Assembly (NCBI GenBank): GCA_014380605.1
Contig: JACMJO010000387.1
Coordinates: 1-18,755, forward strand
From: Fimbriimonadaceae bacterium
Lineage (GTDB): Bacteria > Armatimonadota > Fimbriimonadia > Fimbriimonadales > Fimbriimonadaceae
Direction of reading: 5' to 3'
DNA length: 18,755 nucleotides
Shown: piece by piece, positions 12,937 through 18,755 of the stretch
Position numbering within the stretch: the stretch's first letter is position 1
Layout of the letters: every line of letters starts with the position of its first letter
The notes under the pieces: model-generated
What the model was told of the DNA's origin: nothing
Database searches by the model: none
The model's input: the letters and a program-made list of their open reading frames with translations, nothing else
Position numbers and translations under genes: made by a program

Positions 12937-13545
12937 ATGGCGACTTACCGAGGAAGAAAGACTGATATTTGCCGCACCGTCGGCTTTGACATTTGGGGCC
13001 GTCCCACCAAGTCGGTCACCAAGCGACCGTACCCTGCCGGCCAGCACGGTCCTAACCTAAAGGATCGACGCCAGTCGGAGTATGGCGAGCAACTTTTGGC
13101 CAAGCAGGTCATTCGCCGCTACTACAACATGTTGGAGAAGCAGTTCTCAAACACATTTAAGAAAGCTCAGCGAATGAGCGGCAACACAAGTTTGAACTTC
13201 CTTCGACTCTTGGAGATGCGCCTTGCGACCGCCGTTTGGCGACTCGGATATGCGCGATCTATTTTCCAGGCTCGACAGATGGTTTCTCACTGCCACATCA
13301 ACGTCAACGGCAAGGTTGTTAACATCTCAAGTTTCCAACTCAAGGTTGGCGATGTGATCGAAGTTCGAGACCGAGAGCAGAGCCGCCGAATCGCCCGCGA
13401 CAATCACTTTGAAGGCGCGGCTATTCCCGCGTATATGGACACGGAAGTCACCAAGTTCAGCGGAAAGATCGTCGCCTTGCCAGAGCGAGAGGACTTCCCC
13501 AAGTTCTTCCAGGAGTCGCAAGTCGTCGAGTTCTACGCTCGATAA
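12937..13545 (+). CDS. rpsD: 30S ribosomal protein S4
   Basis: S4 is a primary 16S rRNA-binding protein that nucleates assembly of the 30S body. From the ATG at 12937 the product has 202 residues, the normal length. It begins MATYRGRKTDICRTVGFDIW, then PYPAGQHG, SEYGEQLLAKQ, the S4 RNA-binding domain (LEMRLATAVWRLGYARSI, ARQMVSHCHINVNG) and a C-terminal DREDFP-like segment (PEREDFPKFFQE). Only one Cys remains in the N-terminal region, so this is the zinc-free type. The frame is open 18 codons upstream, but that part contains the leader hairpin and matches no S4. It stands alone, away from the S13-S11-rpoA cluster, and ends with its own terminator. Confidence 0.98.
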   Translation: MATYRGRKTDICRTVGFDIWGRPTKSVTKRPYPAGQHGPNLKDRRQSEYGEQLLAKQVIRRYYNMLEKQFSNTFKKAQRMSGNTSLNFLRLLEMRLATAVWRLGYARSIFQARQMVSHCHINVNGKVVNISSFQLKVGDVIEVRDREQSRRIARDNHFEGAAIPAYMDTEVTKFSGKIVALPEREDFPKFFQESQVVEFYAR

Positions 13546-13568
13546 TTTTCGAGTTCAAGTCGCAAATT

Positions 13569-13604
13569 GAGCCTTTCCGATCGAACGACCGGAGAGGCTT
13601 TTTC
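13569..13604 (+). terminator. Rho-independent terminator of rpsD
   Basis: GCCTTTCCG (13571-13579) pairs with CGGAGAGGC (13590-13598) with one G-U pair and a 10-base loop, followed directly by TTTTT (13599-13603). It begins 24 bases after the rpsD stop and lies wholly before the chosen pdxH start. Confidence 0.85.
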
Positions 13605-13620
13605 ATGCCACACTGAACCT

Positions 13621-14244
13621 GTGGCGGAACGTCTTGAGTACACCCGGGGTCGGCTTTCCGAGCACGACGTTGCCAAAAACCCGCTCGACCAGTTCGCGCA
13701 CTGGCTCCAAGACGCCATTGCCGACAAGGTCGTGGAGCCAACCGCAATGTGCCTGTCTACCGTCGGACCCGATGGCAAGCCAAGTTCTCGAATTGTGTTG
13801 CTCCGTGGCCAAGATGAGTTCGGCTTCACCTTCTTCACCAACTACTTGAGCCGGAAGGGCCAGGAGATTTCCGGCTCCCAATGGGGTTGCCTCAACTTTT
13901 GGTGGGGTTCGCTTGAACGGCAAATCCGAATTGAAGGAAGTATCGAGCGCGTTTCACCGGAGGAGTCTGACTCTTACTGGCGAGATCGTCCTTATGAAAG
14001 CCGCCTCGCGTCGGCGGCGAGCCCCCAAAGTCAGGTCGTTGAGAATCGAGAAGAACTCGTTGCGATGGTGGAACAGGTGCGCATCGATAGAGCCGACGAT
14101 GTTCTTCGTCCTGCCCATTGGGGCGGATACAGACTTGTGCCCGAATACTTCGAATTTTGGCAAGGTGGTCCGGCGAGGCTTCACGACCGATTGGTCTATC
14201 AAAGAACCGCCGACCAGTGGACCATCAAGAGGCTGGCCCCTTAG
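13621..14244 (+). CDS. pdxH: Pyridoxamine 5'-phosphate oxidase
   Basis: PdxH oxidises pyridoxine or pyridoxamine 5'-phosphate to pyridoxal 5'-phosphate with FMN and oxygen, the last step of PLP synthesis and salvage. From the GTG at 13621 the product has 207 residues. FMN-binding SSRIVLLRG (55-63) and FFTNYLSRKGQE (71-82), RQIRIEGSIERVS (100-112), the SYWRDRPYESRLASAASPQS stretch (118-137) and the C-terminal signature HWGGYRLVPEYFEFWQG (166-182) with RLHDR (186-190) and RLAP at the end are all intact. The frame is open to a TTG at 13567, but that would place the rpsD terminator inside the gene, so the GTG is preferred. No Shine-Dalgarno precedes it, and the true start could be slightly further in. 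Its stop overlaps the convergent esterase gene by four bases. Confidence 0.96.
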   Translation: MAERLEYTRGRLSEHDVAKNPLDQFAHWLQDAIADKVVEPTAMCLSTVGPDGKPSSRIVLLRGQDEFGFTFFTNYLSRKGQEISGSQWGCLNFWWGSLERQIRIEGSIERVSPEESDSYWRDRPYESRLASAASPQSQVVENREELVAMVEQVRIDRADDVLRPAHWGGYRLVPEYFEFWQGGPARLHDRLVYQRTADQWTIKRLAP

Positions 14245-15083
14245 TTCGCCCATCCCTTTGAATTCAGCCACCGAGCAAGCTCCTTGGTCCAAGGATGTAG
14301 ATTGTCGCTATCTGGTTTACCCTGAAGCCCGATACCATGGGGACCTGATTCGTAGATATGAAGCTCGATGGGGACTTTGAACTTGCGACAAGCAGTGGCG
14401 AAGAGAATGCTGTTCTCAACCGGTACTGCGCTATCGTCCGCTGTACTCCACAGGAACGTTGGCGGTGTATTAGCCGTGACCTGAAGTTCATTGGACAGGT
14501 TCTCCACCAATTTAGGATCGGGGTTCTTTCCCAAGAGGTTCTCTTTGGAACCTCCGTGCGAGACCGGTCCCAGGCTTATCACGGCGTAGCAAAGAACTCC
14601 AAAGTCGGGCCGCGAAGAGGCTCTTTCAATCGTATCGGCTGAACTAAGATTGCCGTCGTCGAAGTGCGTGAGCAGGGTTGAGGTTAAGTGGCCTCCCGCC
14701 GATGAGCCCATGATGCCGATCCGCTTCGGATCGATTCCCCACTCCTTTGCCCGGCTACGAACCGTTCTCATCGCCCGAGCCGCATCGTTCAGCATCGCGG
14801 GGTGACGGTATCCATCCGAGCCTAGTCTGTACTTAAGCACGAAAGCGCTGACTCCCAGCCTATTCAGCCACAGCGCATAGTCCTTTCCCTCATGCTCAGC
14901 CAGCATCCCGTAGCCACCCCCCGGACAAACGATGATTGTGGAGCCACAAGGTTTCGTCGGTAAGTAGCTTGTCAACGTCGGCACGTCTTTAGCCGCTTTG
15001 CCCAAAGCGCCCGGCGCATCGCCTTCCCAAAGCCGCATAGTTGTTCCTTGAATGATCGACATGGCTACAAGGGTCGTTAGCAC
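14241..15083 (-). CDS. Alpha/beta hydrolase, BD-FAE/acetyl-esterase-like, probably exported
   Basis: Family members hydrolyse esters, often acetyl or feruloyl groups on plant polysaccharides. The 280-residue product shows the oxyanion motif CPGGGYGML (53-61), the nucleophile elbow GSSAG (126-130, S128), the acid in TADDSAVP (probably D217) and the His in SGPHGIGL (H249). A short hydrophobic N-terminus (MLTTLVAMSIIQG) could be a minimal signal peptide, but it lacks basic residues. The start is a GTG at 15081-15083, 9 bases after the phosphoglucose isomerase stop; an ATG at codon 16 would remove the hydrophobic part. The isomerase upstream suggests a sugar-utilisation context. The substrate cannot be told from sequence. 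The 3' end overlaps pdxH by four bases. Confidence 0.88.
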   Translation of the reverse strand: MLTTLVAMSIIQGTTMRLWEGDAPGALGKAAKDVPTLTSYLPTKPCGSTIIVCPGGGYGMLAEHEGKDYALWLNRLGVSAFVLKYRLGSDGYRHPAMLNDAARAMRTVRSRAKEWGIDPKRIGIMGSSAGGHLTSTLLTHFDDGNLSSADTIERASSRPDFGVLCYAVISLGPVSHGGSKENLLGKNPDPKLVENLSNELQVTANTPPTFLWSTADDSAVPVENSILFATACRKFKVPIELHIYESGPHGIGLQGKPDSDNLHPWTKELARWLNSKGWAN

Positions 15084-15092
15084 AAACTGATT

Positions 15093-15629
15093 CTAGACCA
15101 GCGTCGGCTTGCCCTTGACATCGAACAGCCTTTTCCCAAACCCCCGCTCCCGAATATTCTCGTAGTCATGCCCACAATCGCTCATCCAGGCGACCAAAAA
15201 AACGAGGGGTTCTTCGCCCGTATTCGCAACCCGGTGTGCGTAGCGGCCATCGATATCGTGCGTCGATCCAGGTTCCATGGACTCCATCCACGTTTCTCGC
15301 TCTCGTTCCATCAAGATCAAGGCTCCCTGACCCTGAAGCGTGAACATAAGCTCTCCCCTATCCGGATTAGAGTGAAAGTGCCCTCTGGTCATGAAAAACT
15401 CGCGCCCTACAGACCCCGGCTGAAGGATCGTTGTCGCATATAACAGACGAGGCGCACCTCCTACCTCGCCCGGACACCCGTGAGTCTCGTAGACAAGCGC
15501 CTCTAGGTCTTGAACCGGGGCGGCGAAGATCGGCGCTAGTTCGCTTAGAGTCCGCCGGGATTGCGGGGCTTGGCCTTCGAAGATGCCAGATTGGAGATCG
15601 AGAATCAAAGTGCCCAGATGGTATCGCAC
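15093..15629 (-). CDS. Cupin-type glucose-6-phosphate isomerase
   Basis: Cupin-type phosphoglucose isomerases interconvert glucose 6-phosphate and fructose 6-phosphate with a bound divalent metal; they are unrelated to the classical pgi fold and best known from Archaea. From a GTG at 15627-15629 the product has 178 residues. The metal-site residues are in TRGHFHSNPDRGELMFTLQG (H84, H86, E93) and YAHRVANTGEEPLVFL (H132). Other family features are SGIFEGQAP (14-22) and GHDYENIRERGF (153-164). The frame is open to a GTG at 15722, but those 31 extra codons overlap the divergent GNAT gene and match no family sequence. The shorter start is therefore chosen, although no Shine-Dalgarno supports it. 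It is 9 bases upstream of the esterase gene, forming an operon. Confidence 0.9.
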   Translation of the reverse strand: MRYHLGTLILDLQSGIFEGQAPQSRRTLSELAPIFAAPVQDLEALVYETHGCPGEVGGAPRLLYATTILQPGSVGREFFMTRGHFHSNPDRGELMFTLQGQGALILMERERETWMESMEPGSTHDIDGRYAHRVANTGEEPLVFLVAWMSDCGHDYENIRERGFGKRLFDVKGKPTLV

Positions 15630-15649
15630 TGAGGGGCTAATATTCTGCG

Positions 15650-16597
15650 ATGATTGCGATTCGCAAAGGCGATAGTCCCGATATTCCGGCAATCTGCGAC
15701 CTATGGAACGCGGTTTGGCCACACCACCATCGCGGACTGCAGGAGATGCTTCGCGACCAAGAGTTGCTTCAGCTCGAATGTCGACCCATCTTCTGGATTG
15801 CGGAGGATGAAGATTCGGTAGTTGGCGCAGCGGAGTTCAATCGAAATGTTGGCTCCTACCACCCACTGAAGTGGGAGTTTGCGATTAGCGTCTTGCCGGA
15901 GTACCGGGGTCAAGGTATCGGAACCGAGCTCTACCAGAAAATGCTCACCCATGTCGAAAGCGAAGGAGCTATCTCCACGGCGTGCCGAGTCAGCGACGAC
16001 GACCTGAGCTCGATCGGCTTCATTGAAAGACGGAGATTTGAAGTGATCAAGCGCGACTTCGAGTCTGAGCTTGACCTAAGTTCCCTGGATGCAACCATAC
16101 TCGAAGCAATGAGCCAATGTTCGGTCGATATCCGGGCTTTTGCCGAGTTGGACTCTCAAGAGTTTCGACGTGAACTGCACGAGGTGTTTGAGATCGTTCG
16201 GGTGGATACCCCTCGATCCGAACCACCGACTCGGATGGCGTTCGAGCAGTTTCAAGCCCTGGTGATCGACGAACCTGAGTTCTTGCAGGAGGGCTCCCAG
16301 GTCGCGTTAATCGACGGCCGGATAATCGGATTCACGGGGATCTATCACACAGAGATTGACGGACAGCTCTTCCAATGGCTTACTGCCGTCAAACGAGAGC
16401 ATCGAGGAAAGGGCATTGCCAAGGCTCTGAAGGCCAATGCGGCGAAATGGGCCATTGCTAATGGCTATCGGACAGTCCGGACCGACAACGACACCCGCAA
16501 CGCGCCGATGTTGGCGATCAATGACAAATTGGGCTTTCGCAGACTCCCGGGAATGATCACTTTCCGAAAGCAACTCGCCGTCGAAGCGCCTCAATGA
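15650..16597 (+). CDS. Tandem GNAT-domain N-acetyltransferase
   Basis: GNAT enzymes transfer acetyl from acetyl-CoA to amines. The 315-residue product has two GNAT domains. The first acetyl-CoA-binding motif A is VLPEYRGQGIGTELY (81-95), with an RxxGxG/A pyrophosphate loop. The second is VKREHRGKGIAKALK (247-261), followed by TVRTDNDTRNAPMLAINDKLGF (275-296), the usual motif B. The double-domain plan resembles MshD (mycothiol synthase) and Eis-like relatives, but the substrate is unknown. The ATG at 15650 lies only 20 bases from the divergent isomerase start. GAGGGG is about 13 bases upstream, slightly far. The 3' end overlaps the convergent ATP-grasp gene by 41 bases. Confidence 0.9.
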   Translation: MIAIRKGDSPDIPAICDLWNAVWPHHHRGLQEMLRDQELLQLECRPIFWIAEDEDSVVGAAEFNRNVGSYHPLKWEFAISVLPEYRGQGIGTELYQKMLTHVESEGAISTACRVSDDDLSSIGFIERRRFEVIKRDFESELDLSSLDATILEAMSQCSVDIRAFAELDSQEFRRELHEVFEIVRVDTPRSEPPTRMAFEQFQALVIDEPEFLQEGSQVALIDGRIIGFTGIYHTEIDGQLFQWLTAVKREHRGKGIAKALKANAAKWAIANGYRTVRTDNDTRNAPMLAINDKLGFRRLPGMITFRKQLAVEAPQ

Positions 16598-17399
16598 ACT
16601 TGGAAATGGCGTCTGGGTTCTGCTTGAAGAAGAGCGAGGGCTCGATGAGTTCCAGTTCGCTCAGCAGCCAATCGCCTTGATCTTCCATCAGGTCGATGCG
16701 GGCGTAAAGCAGGTTCTGAGGCGCCCGATCCATGATATGGGCCAGCCGCTGACGGTCTTCATCGGTTGGATAGACGGCATTGGAGACATCTTCATAGCCC
16801 TCATCGAACCTTGGCGATTTGCGAACCCCGTGGGTCACTTCCCCATCAATCCAGTTCCAAGCGATCTCTTCCCGACGCTCCACCGACTCCAAATAGGGCT
16901 GGACCAGCATGTCTTGATCTGTTAGGTTCTGGGCAAGGAAGGTGACACCTTCGGAGAATTGCGAAGGAATGAACTTTCGGGTTAGCCATGATCCGGCGGA
17001 GATCGCAGGCTTAATCACAATCGCGCGACCTTCAAAGAAGTCCACACGCTCGACTTCCTCACCCTTCCCCAGAACCTTCGTCGGAACGATTTTCACGCCA
17101 GCTTTCTCGAGATTGAGGAGGTACCGCTTGTGAATGTTCGGAATCATCGCCTCGGCTGGGTTGAGCAGTAGGGTTTTGGTCGAGACCTCGCGGATCCAAT
17201 CGGCAAACTCACCGGGCGCATCCAGATAGTTCCAAGTCGAGCGGACTACGCAAGCGTCGTAGGTATCCCAGGCAACCGAAGGATCATCCCAAGCCGTCAT
17301 CTCTGCTACGATTCCGGCTTTCTCCAGGGCTTCGAGCAGCAACGGCTCGTCTACATCCGGCTCGGGAAGGGGGCGGCAGGTGGCGACGGCGATCCTCAT
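16557..17399 (-). CDS. ATP-grasp ligase, DcsG/RimK-like
   Basis: ATP-grasp enzymes join a carboxylate to an amine or thiol through an acyl-phosphate. The 280-residue product resembles the group annotated after DcsG (O-ureido-D-serine cyclo-ligase of cycloserine biosynthesis). It begins RIAVATCRPLPEPDVDEPLLL (residues 2-22), then AWDDPSVAWDTYDACVVRSTWNY, where the pattern DDP-V-W and RSTW-Y is characteristic. The ATP-binding part has NIHKRYLL, VIKPAISAGSW (P-loop region) and LVQPYLESVERREEIAWNWIDGEVTHGVRKSP. The metal-binding end has ARIDLMEDQGDWLLSELELIEPSLFF, where E-x-E-x-x-E-P holds the ligands. The family name does not imply cycloserine production; most such proteins are uncharacterised. 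Its ATG (17397-17399) overlaps the purT stop as ATGA, so translation is probably coupled. Confidence 0.88.
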   Translation of the reverse strand: MRIAVATCRPLPEPDVDEPLLLEALEKAGIVAEMTAWDDPSVAWDTYDACVVRSTWNYLDAPGEFADWIREVSTKTLLLNPAEAMIPNIHKRYLLNLEKAGVKIVPTKVLGKGEEVERVDFFEGRAIVIKPAISAGSWLTRKFIPSQFSEGVTFLAQNLTDQDMLVQPYLESVERREEIAWNWIDGEVTHGVRKSPRFDEGYEDVSNAVYPTDEDRQRLAHIMDRAPQNLLYARIDLMEDQGDWLLSELELIEPSLFFKQNPDAISKFIEALRRRVAFGK

Positions 17400-18571
17400 T
17401 TGGCAGGCACTACTCGAATCTTGGCGGCGGCTTCGGTTGCTTGCTTCCTGAGTTCACCCGACGGGGTACCCAAGGGGCCAGACGCGATCGCAACCCCCAT
17501 CCTTCGGTTCACTCTCGCACTCGGCTTACCGAACACCCGCACGTCCACCGCCGGATCGGTCAATGCATCCTCGACTCCAACCATCGAAGGCGCAGAAGGC
17601 GACTCAAAGTCTGCTAATACAACCGCGCTTGCGGCATATCGCAAAGAATCCAGCGGCGGGATCGGCAATCCGAGAACTGCACGGGCGTGAAGCTCGAACT
17701 CGTTCAAAGGCAGGCAGTTGGAGAGGGTAACCATTCCCGTGTCGTGAGGGCGCGGGGATAGTTCGGAGAACACCACCCCGTCCTTTGCGAGGAAGAATTC
17801 GACCCCCCAGATCCCCGCTCCACCGAGGGCCCTGGTGATCTGCCAGGCCATCTCGTGGGCGTGGTGCAACTCAGTCGCCGTGATATCGCAGGGCATCCAA
17901 CTCTCCATGTAGTCGCCCCGCTCCTGCCGGTGTCCGATGGGGGGACAGAAGAGGGTATCGCCGTCCATTTGGGTGACGGTCAGCAAGGTGATCTCAGTTT
18001 CGAACTCGATAAACCCTTCGACGATCACCTCCGCCAAATCACCTCTTCCCTTCTCCACCGCCGACTCCCAAGCTTTCGCAAGGTCCGCCTTTGAGCGCAC
18101 CGACGATTGACCCTTGCCGCTGCTGGACATCAGAGGCTTCACTACGCACGGAATCCCCACCTCCTCGACCGCTTTCTCAAGTTCCTCCAACGAAGCTGCA
18201 TATCGGTAGGGGGCCGTCCGAATTCCAAGCTCACCTGCCGCTAGATCGCGGATCGCCTTGCGGTTCATCGTGAAGTTGGCGGCCTTCGCGCTCGGTACCA
18301 CTTGGATTCCTTGAGCCTCGTAGTCATAGAACCTCTCGGTGCGGATGGCTTCTATCTCAGGGACGATCAGGTCTGGCTTGTGCTTGGCGACCAAGGCGTC
18401 CAAAGCCGCGCCGTCCAGCATATCGATGACCTCCCGATAGGGCGTGACTTGGTGGGCGGGGGCTCCATCGTAGGAGTCGACGGCGATCACTCTTTGACCG
18501 AGCCGAGCCATCGCGATGGCGAACTCTTTGCCAAGTTCCCCAGAACCAAGGAGAAGGACTGTCTTCTGCAC
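17396..18571 (-). CDS. purT: Formate-dependent phosphoribosylglycinamide formyltransferase (GAR transformylase 2)
   Basis: PurT makes formyl-GAR from GAR, formate and ATP, the third step of purine synthesis, without folate. From the GTG at 18569-18571 the product has 391 residues, matching the usual length near 392. Motifs: LLLGSGELGKEF at the N-terminus, RVIAVDSYDGAPAHQV, VPEIEAIRTE, the ATP-grasp segment PCVVKPLMSSSGKGQS, EGFIEFETEITLLTV and FSELSPRPHDTGMVTLS with the Glu metal ligand. The frame is open to a TTG at 18607, which would add 12 residues not seen in the family; the GTG directly gives a QKTVLLLGSGELGKE-type start. No clear Shine-Dalgarno is present. It is followed by the coupled ATP-grasp ligase. 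Confidence 0.95.
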   Translation of the reverse strand: MQKTVLLLGSGELGKEFAIAMARLGQRVIAVDSYDGAPAHQVTPYREVIDMLDGAALDALVAKHKPDLIVPEIEAIRTERFYDYEAQGIQVVPSAKAANFTMNRKAIRDLAAGELGIRTAPYRYAASLEELEKAVEEVGIPCVVKPLMSSSGKGQSSVRSKADLAKAWESAVEKGRGDLAEVIVEGFIEFETEITLLTVTQMDGDTLFCPPIGHRQERGDYMESWMPCDITATELHHAHEMAWQITRALGGAGIWGVEFFLAKDGVVFSELSPRPHDTGMVTLSNCLPLNEFELHARAVLGLPIPPLDSLRYAASAVVLADFESPSAPSMVGVEDALTDPAVDVRVFGKPSARVNRRMGVAIASGPLGTPSGELRKQATEAAAKIRVVPAK

Positions 18572-18694
18572 CCGAAGATTGTGGCACGGAGATGAAACAA
18601 CCGCCAACCTTCAACCACTAACTCAATGTTGTTGCTGCGATAGACGATGAAAGGGATGACATGGATGACGAACTCGGTGATTTAAGACCGGCGC

Positions 18695-18755
18695 CTAGAA
18701 CATCGACTTGGCGGTTCTGGTCTTCTCCAACAGTTCCTTCACAGTATCAAGGTTG
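18695..18755 (-). CDS. Possible 3' end of a gene running off the window
   Basis: On the minus strand the last 61 bases read NLDTVKELLEKTRTAKSMF followed by TAG (18695-18697). This is a natural-looking amphipathic C-terminus with ordinary codon use. About 120 bases separate it from purT. Too little is visible to name a product, and the frame could be open by chance. Confidence 0.4.
   Translation of the reverse strand, partial: NLDTVKELLEKTRTAKSMF

Noticed and set aside
13567..13620. TTG start for pdxH.
   Set aside because: It would put the rpsD terminator hairpin and T-run inside the coding region.
15630..15722. N-terminal extension of the cupin isomerase to a GTG at 15722.
   Set aside because: It overlaps the start of the divergent GNAT gene and its residues do not resemble the family's N-terminus.
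18572..18607. TTG start for purT.
   Set aside because: PurT normally begins a few residues before LLGSGELGKE; the GTG at 18571 gives that, and the extra 12 residues match nothing.

Overview
The window reads as a compact, gene-dense chromosomal segment of a Gram-negative-type free-living bacterium: there is a MacB/HlyD-type envelope transport pair, several exported proteins, and no gap between genes longer than about 160 bases. Protein style and gene mix are compatible with Armatimonadota (Fimbriimonadia-like), but this is a low-confidence impression from family resemblance. No mobile element, prophage, CRISPR array or other sign of recent transfer was seen.

Layout. 1-2.8 kb: a minus-strand pair (DNA alkylation repair protein AlkD, then a small two-helix membrane protein) faces away from a plus-strand HTH_42 winged-helix protein of the AlkZ/YcaQ superfamily. 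The 93-base divergent spacer carries two palindromes. 2.9-3.8 kb: an exported protein of unknown function. 3.8-8.0 kb: a four-gene minus-strand operon in transcription order: membrane-anchored M1-type metallopeptidase, SelW/Rdx-type redox protein, small beta-rich protein, exported HEAT-repeat protein. The SelW gene is the highlight. Conventional ORF calling sees only 65 codons, but the frame continues upstream through one in-frame TGA to an ATG 9 bases after the peptidase stop. The TGA lies exactly in the CxxU position of the Rdx redox motif and is followed by a bacterial-SECIS-like hairpin, so the gene very probably encodes a selenoprotein. 8.1 kb: an elongator-type tRNA-Met(CAT) on plus. 8.2-12.8 kb, minus strand: C39-like cysteine peptidase, HlyD-type adaptor, MacB/FtsX permease (adaptor and permease overlap by ATGA), and a small two-helix membrane protein. 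No ATPase subunit lies in the window. 12.9-14.2 kb, plus: rpsD with a clear terminator, then pdxH. 14.2-15.6 kb, minus: cupin-type phosphoglucose isomerase followed by an exported BD-FAE-like esterase. 15.65-16.6 kb, plus: a tandem GNAT acetyltransferase. 16.6-18.6 kb, minus: purT translationally coupled to an ATP-grasp ligase resembling DcsG. The last 61 bases may hold the 3' end of another minus-strand gene.

Functional links: the left end looks like a small DNA-alkylation-repair locus. The peptidase-SelW operon suggests an envelope/redox unit. The C39-HlyD-FtsX set suggests export or processing of a peptide or small molecule. Three convergent gene pairs overlap at their 3' ends (12, 4 and 41 bases), underlining how compact the region is.
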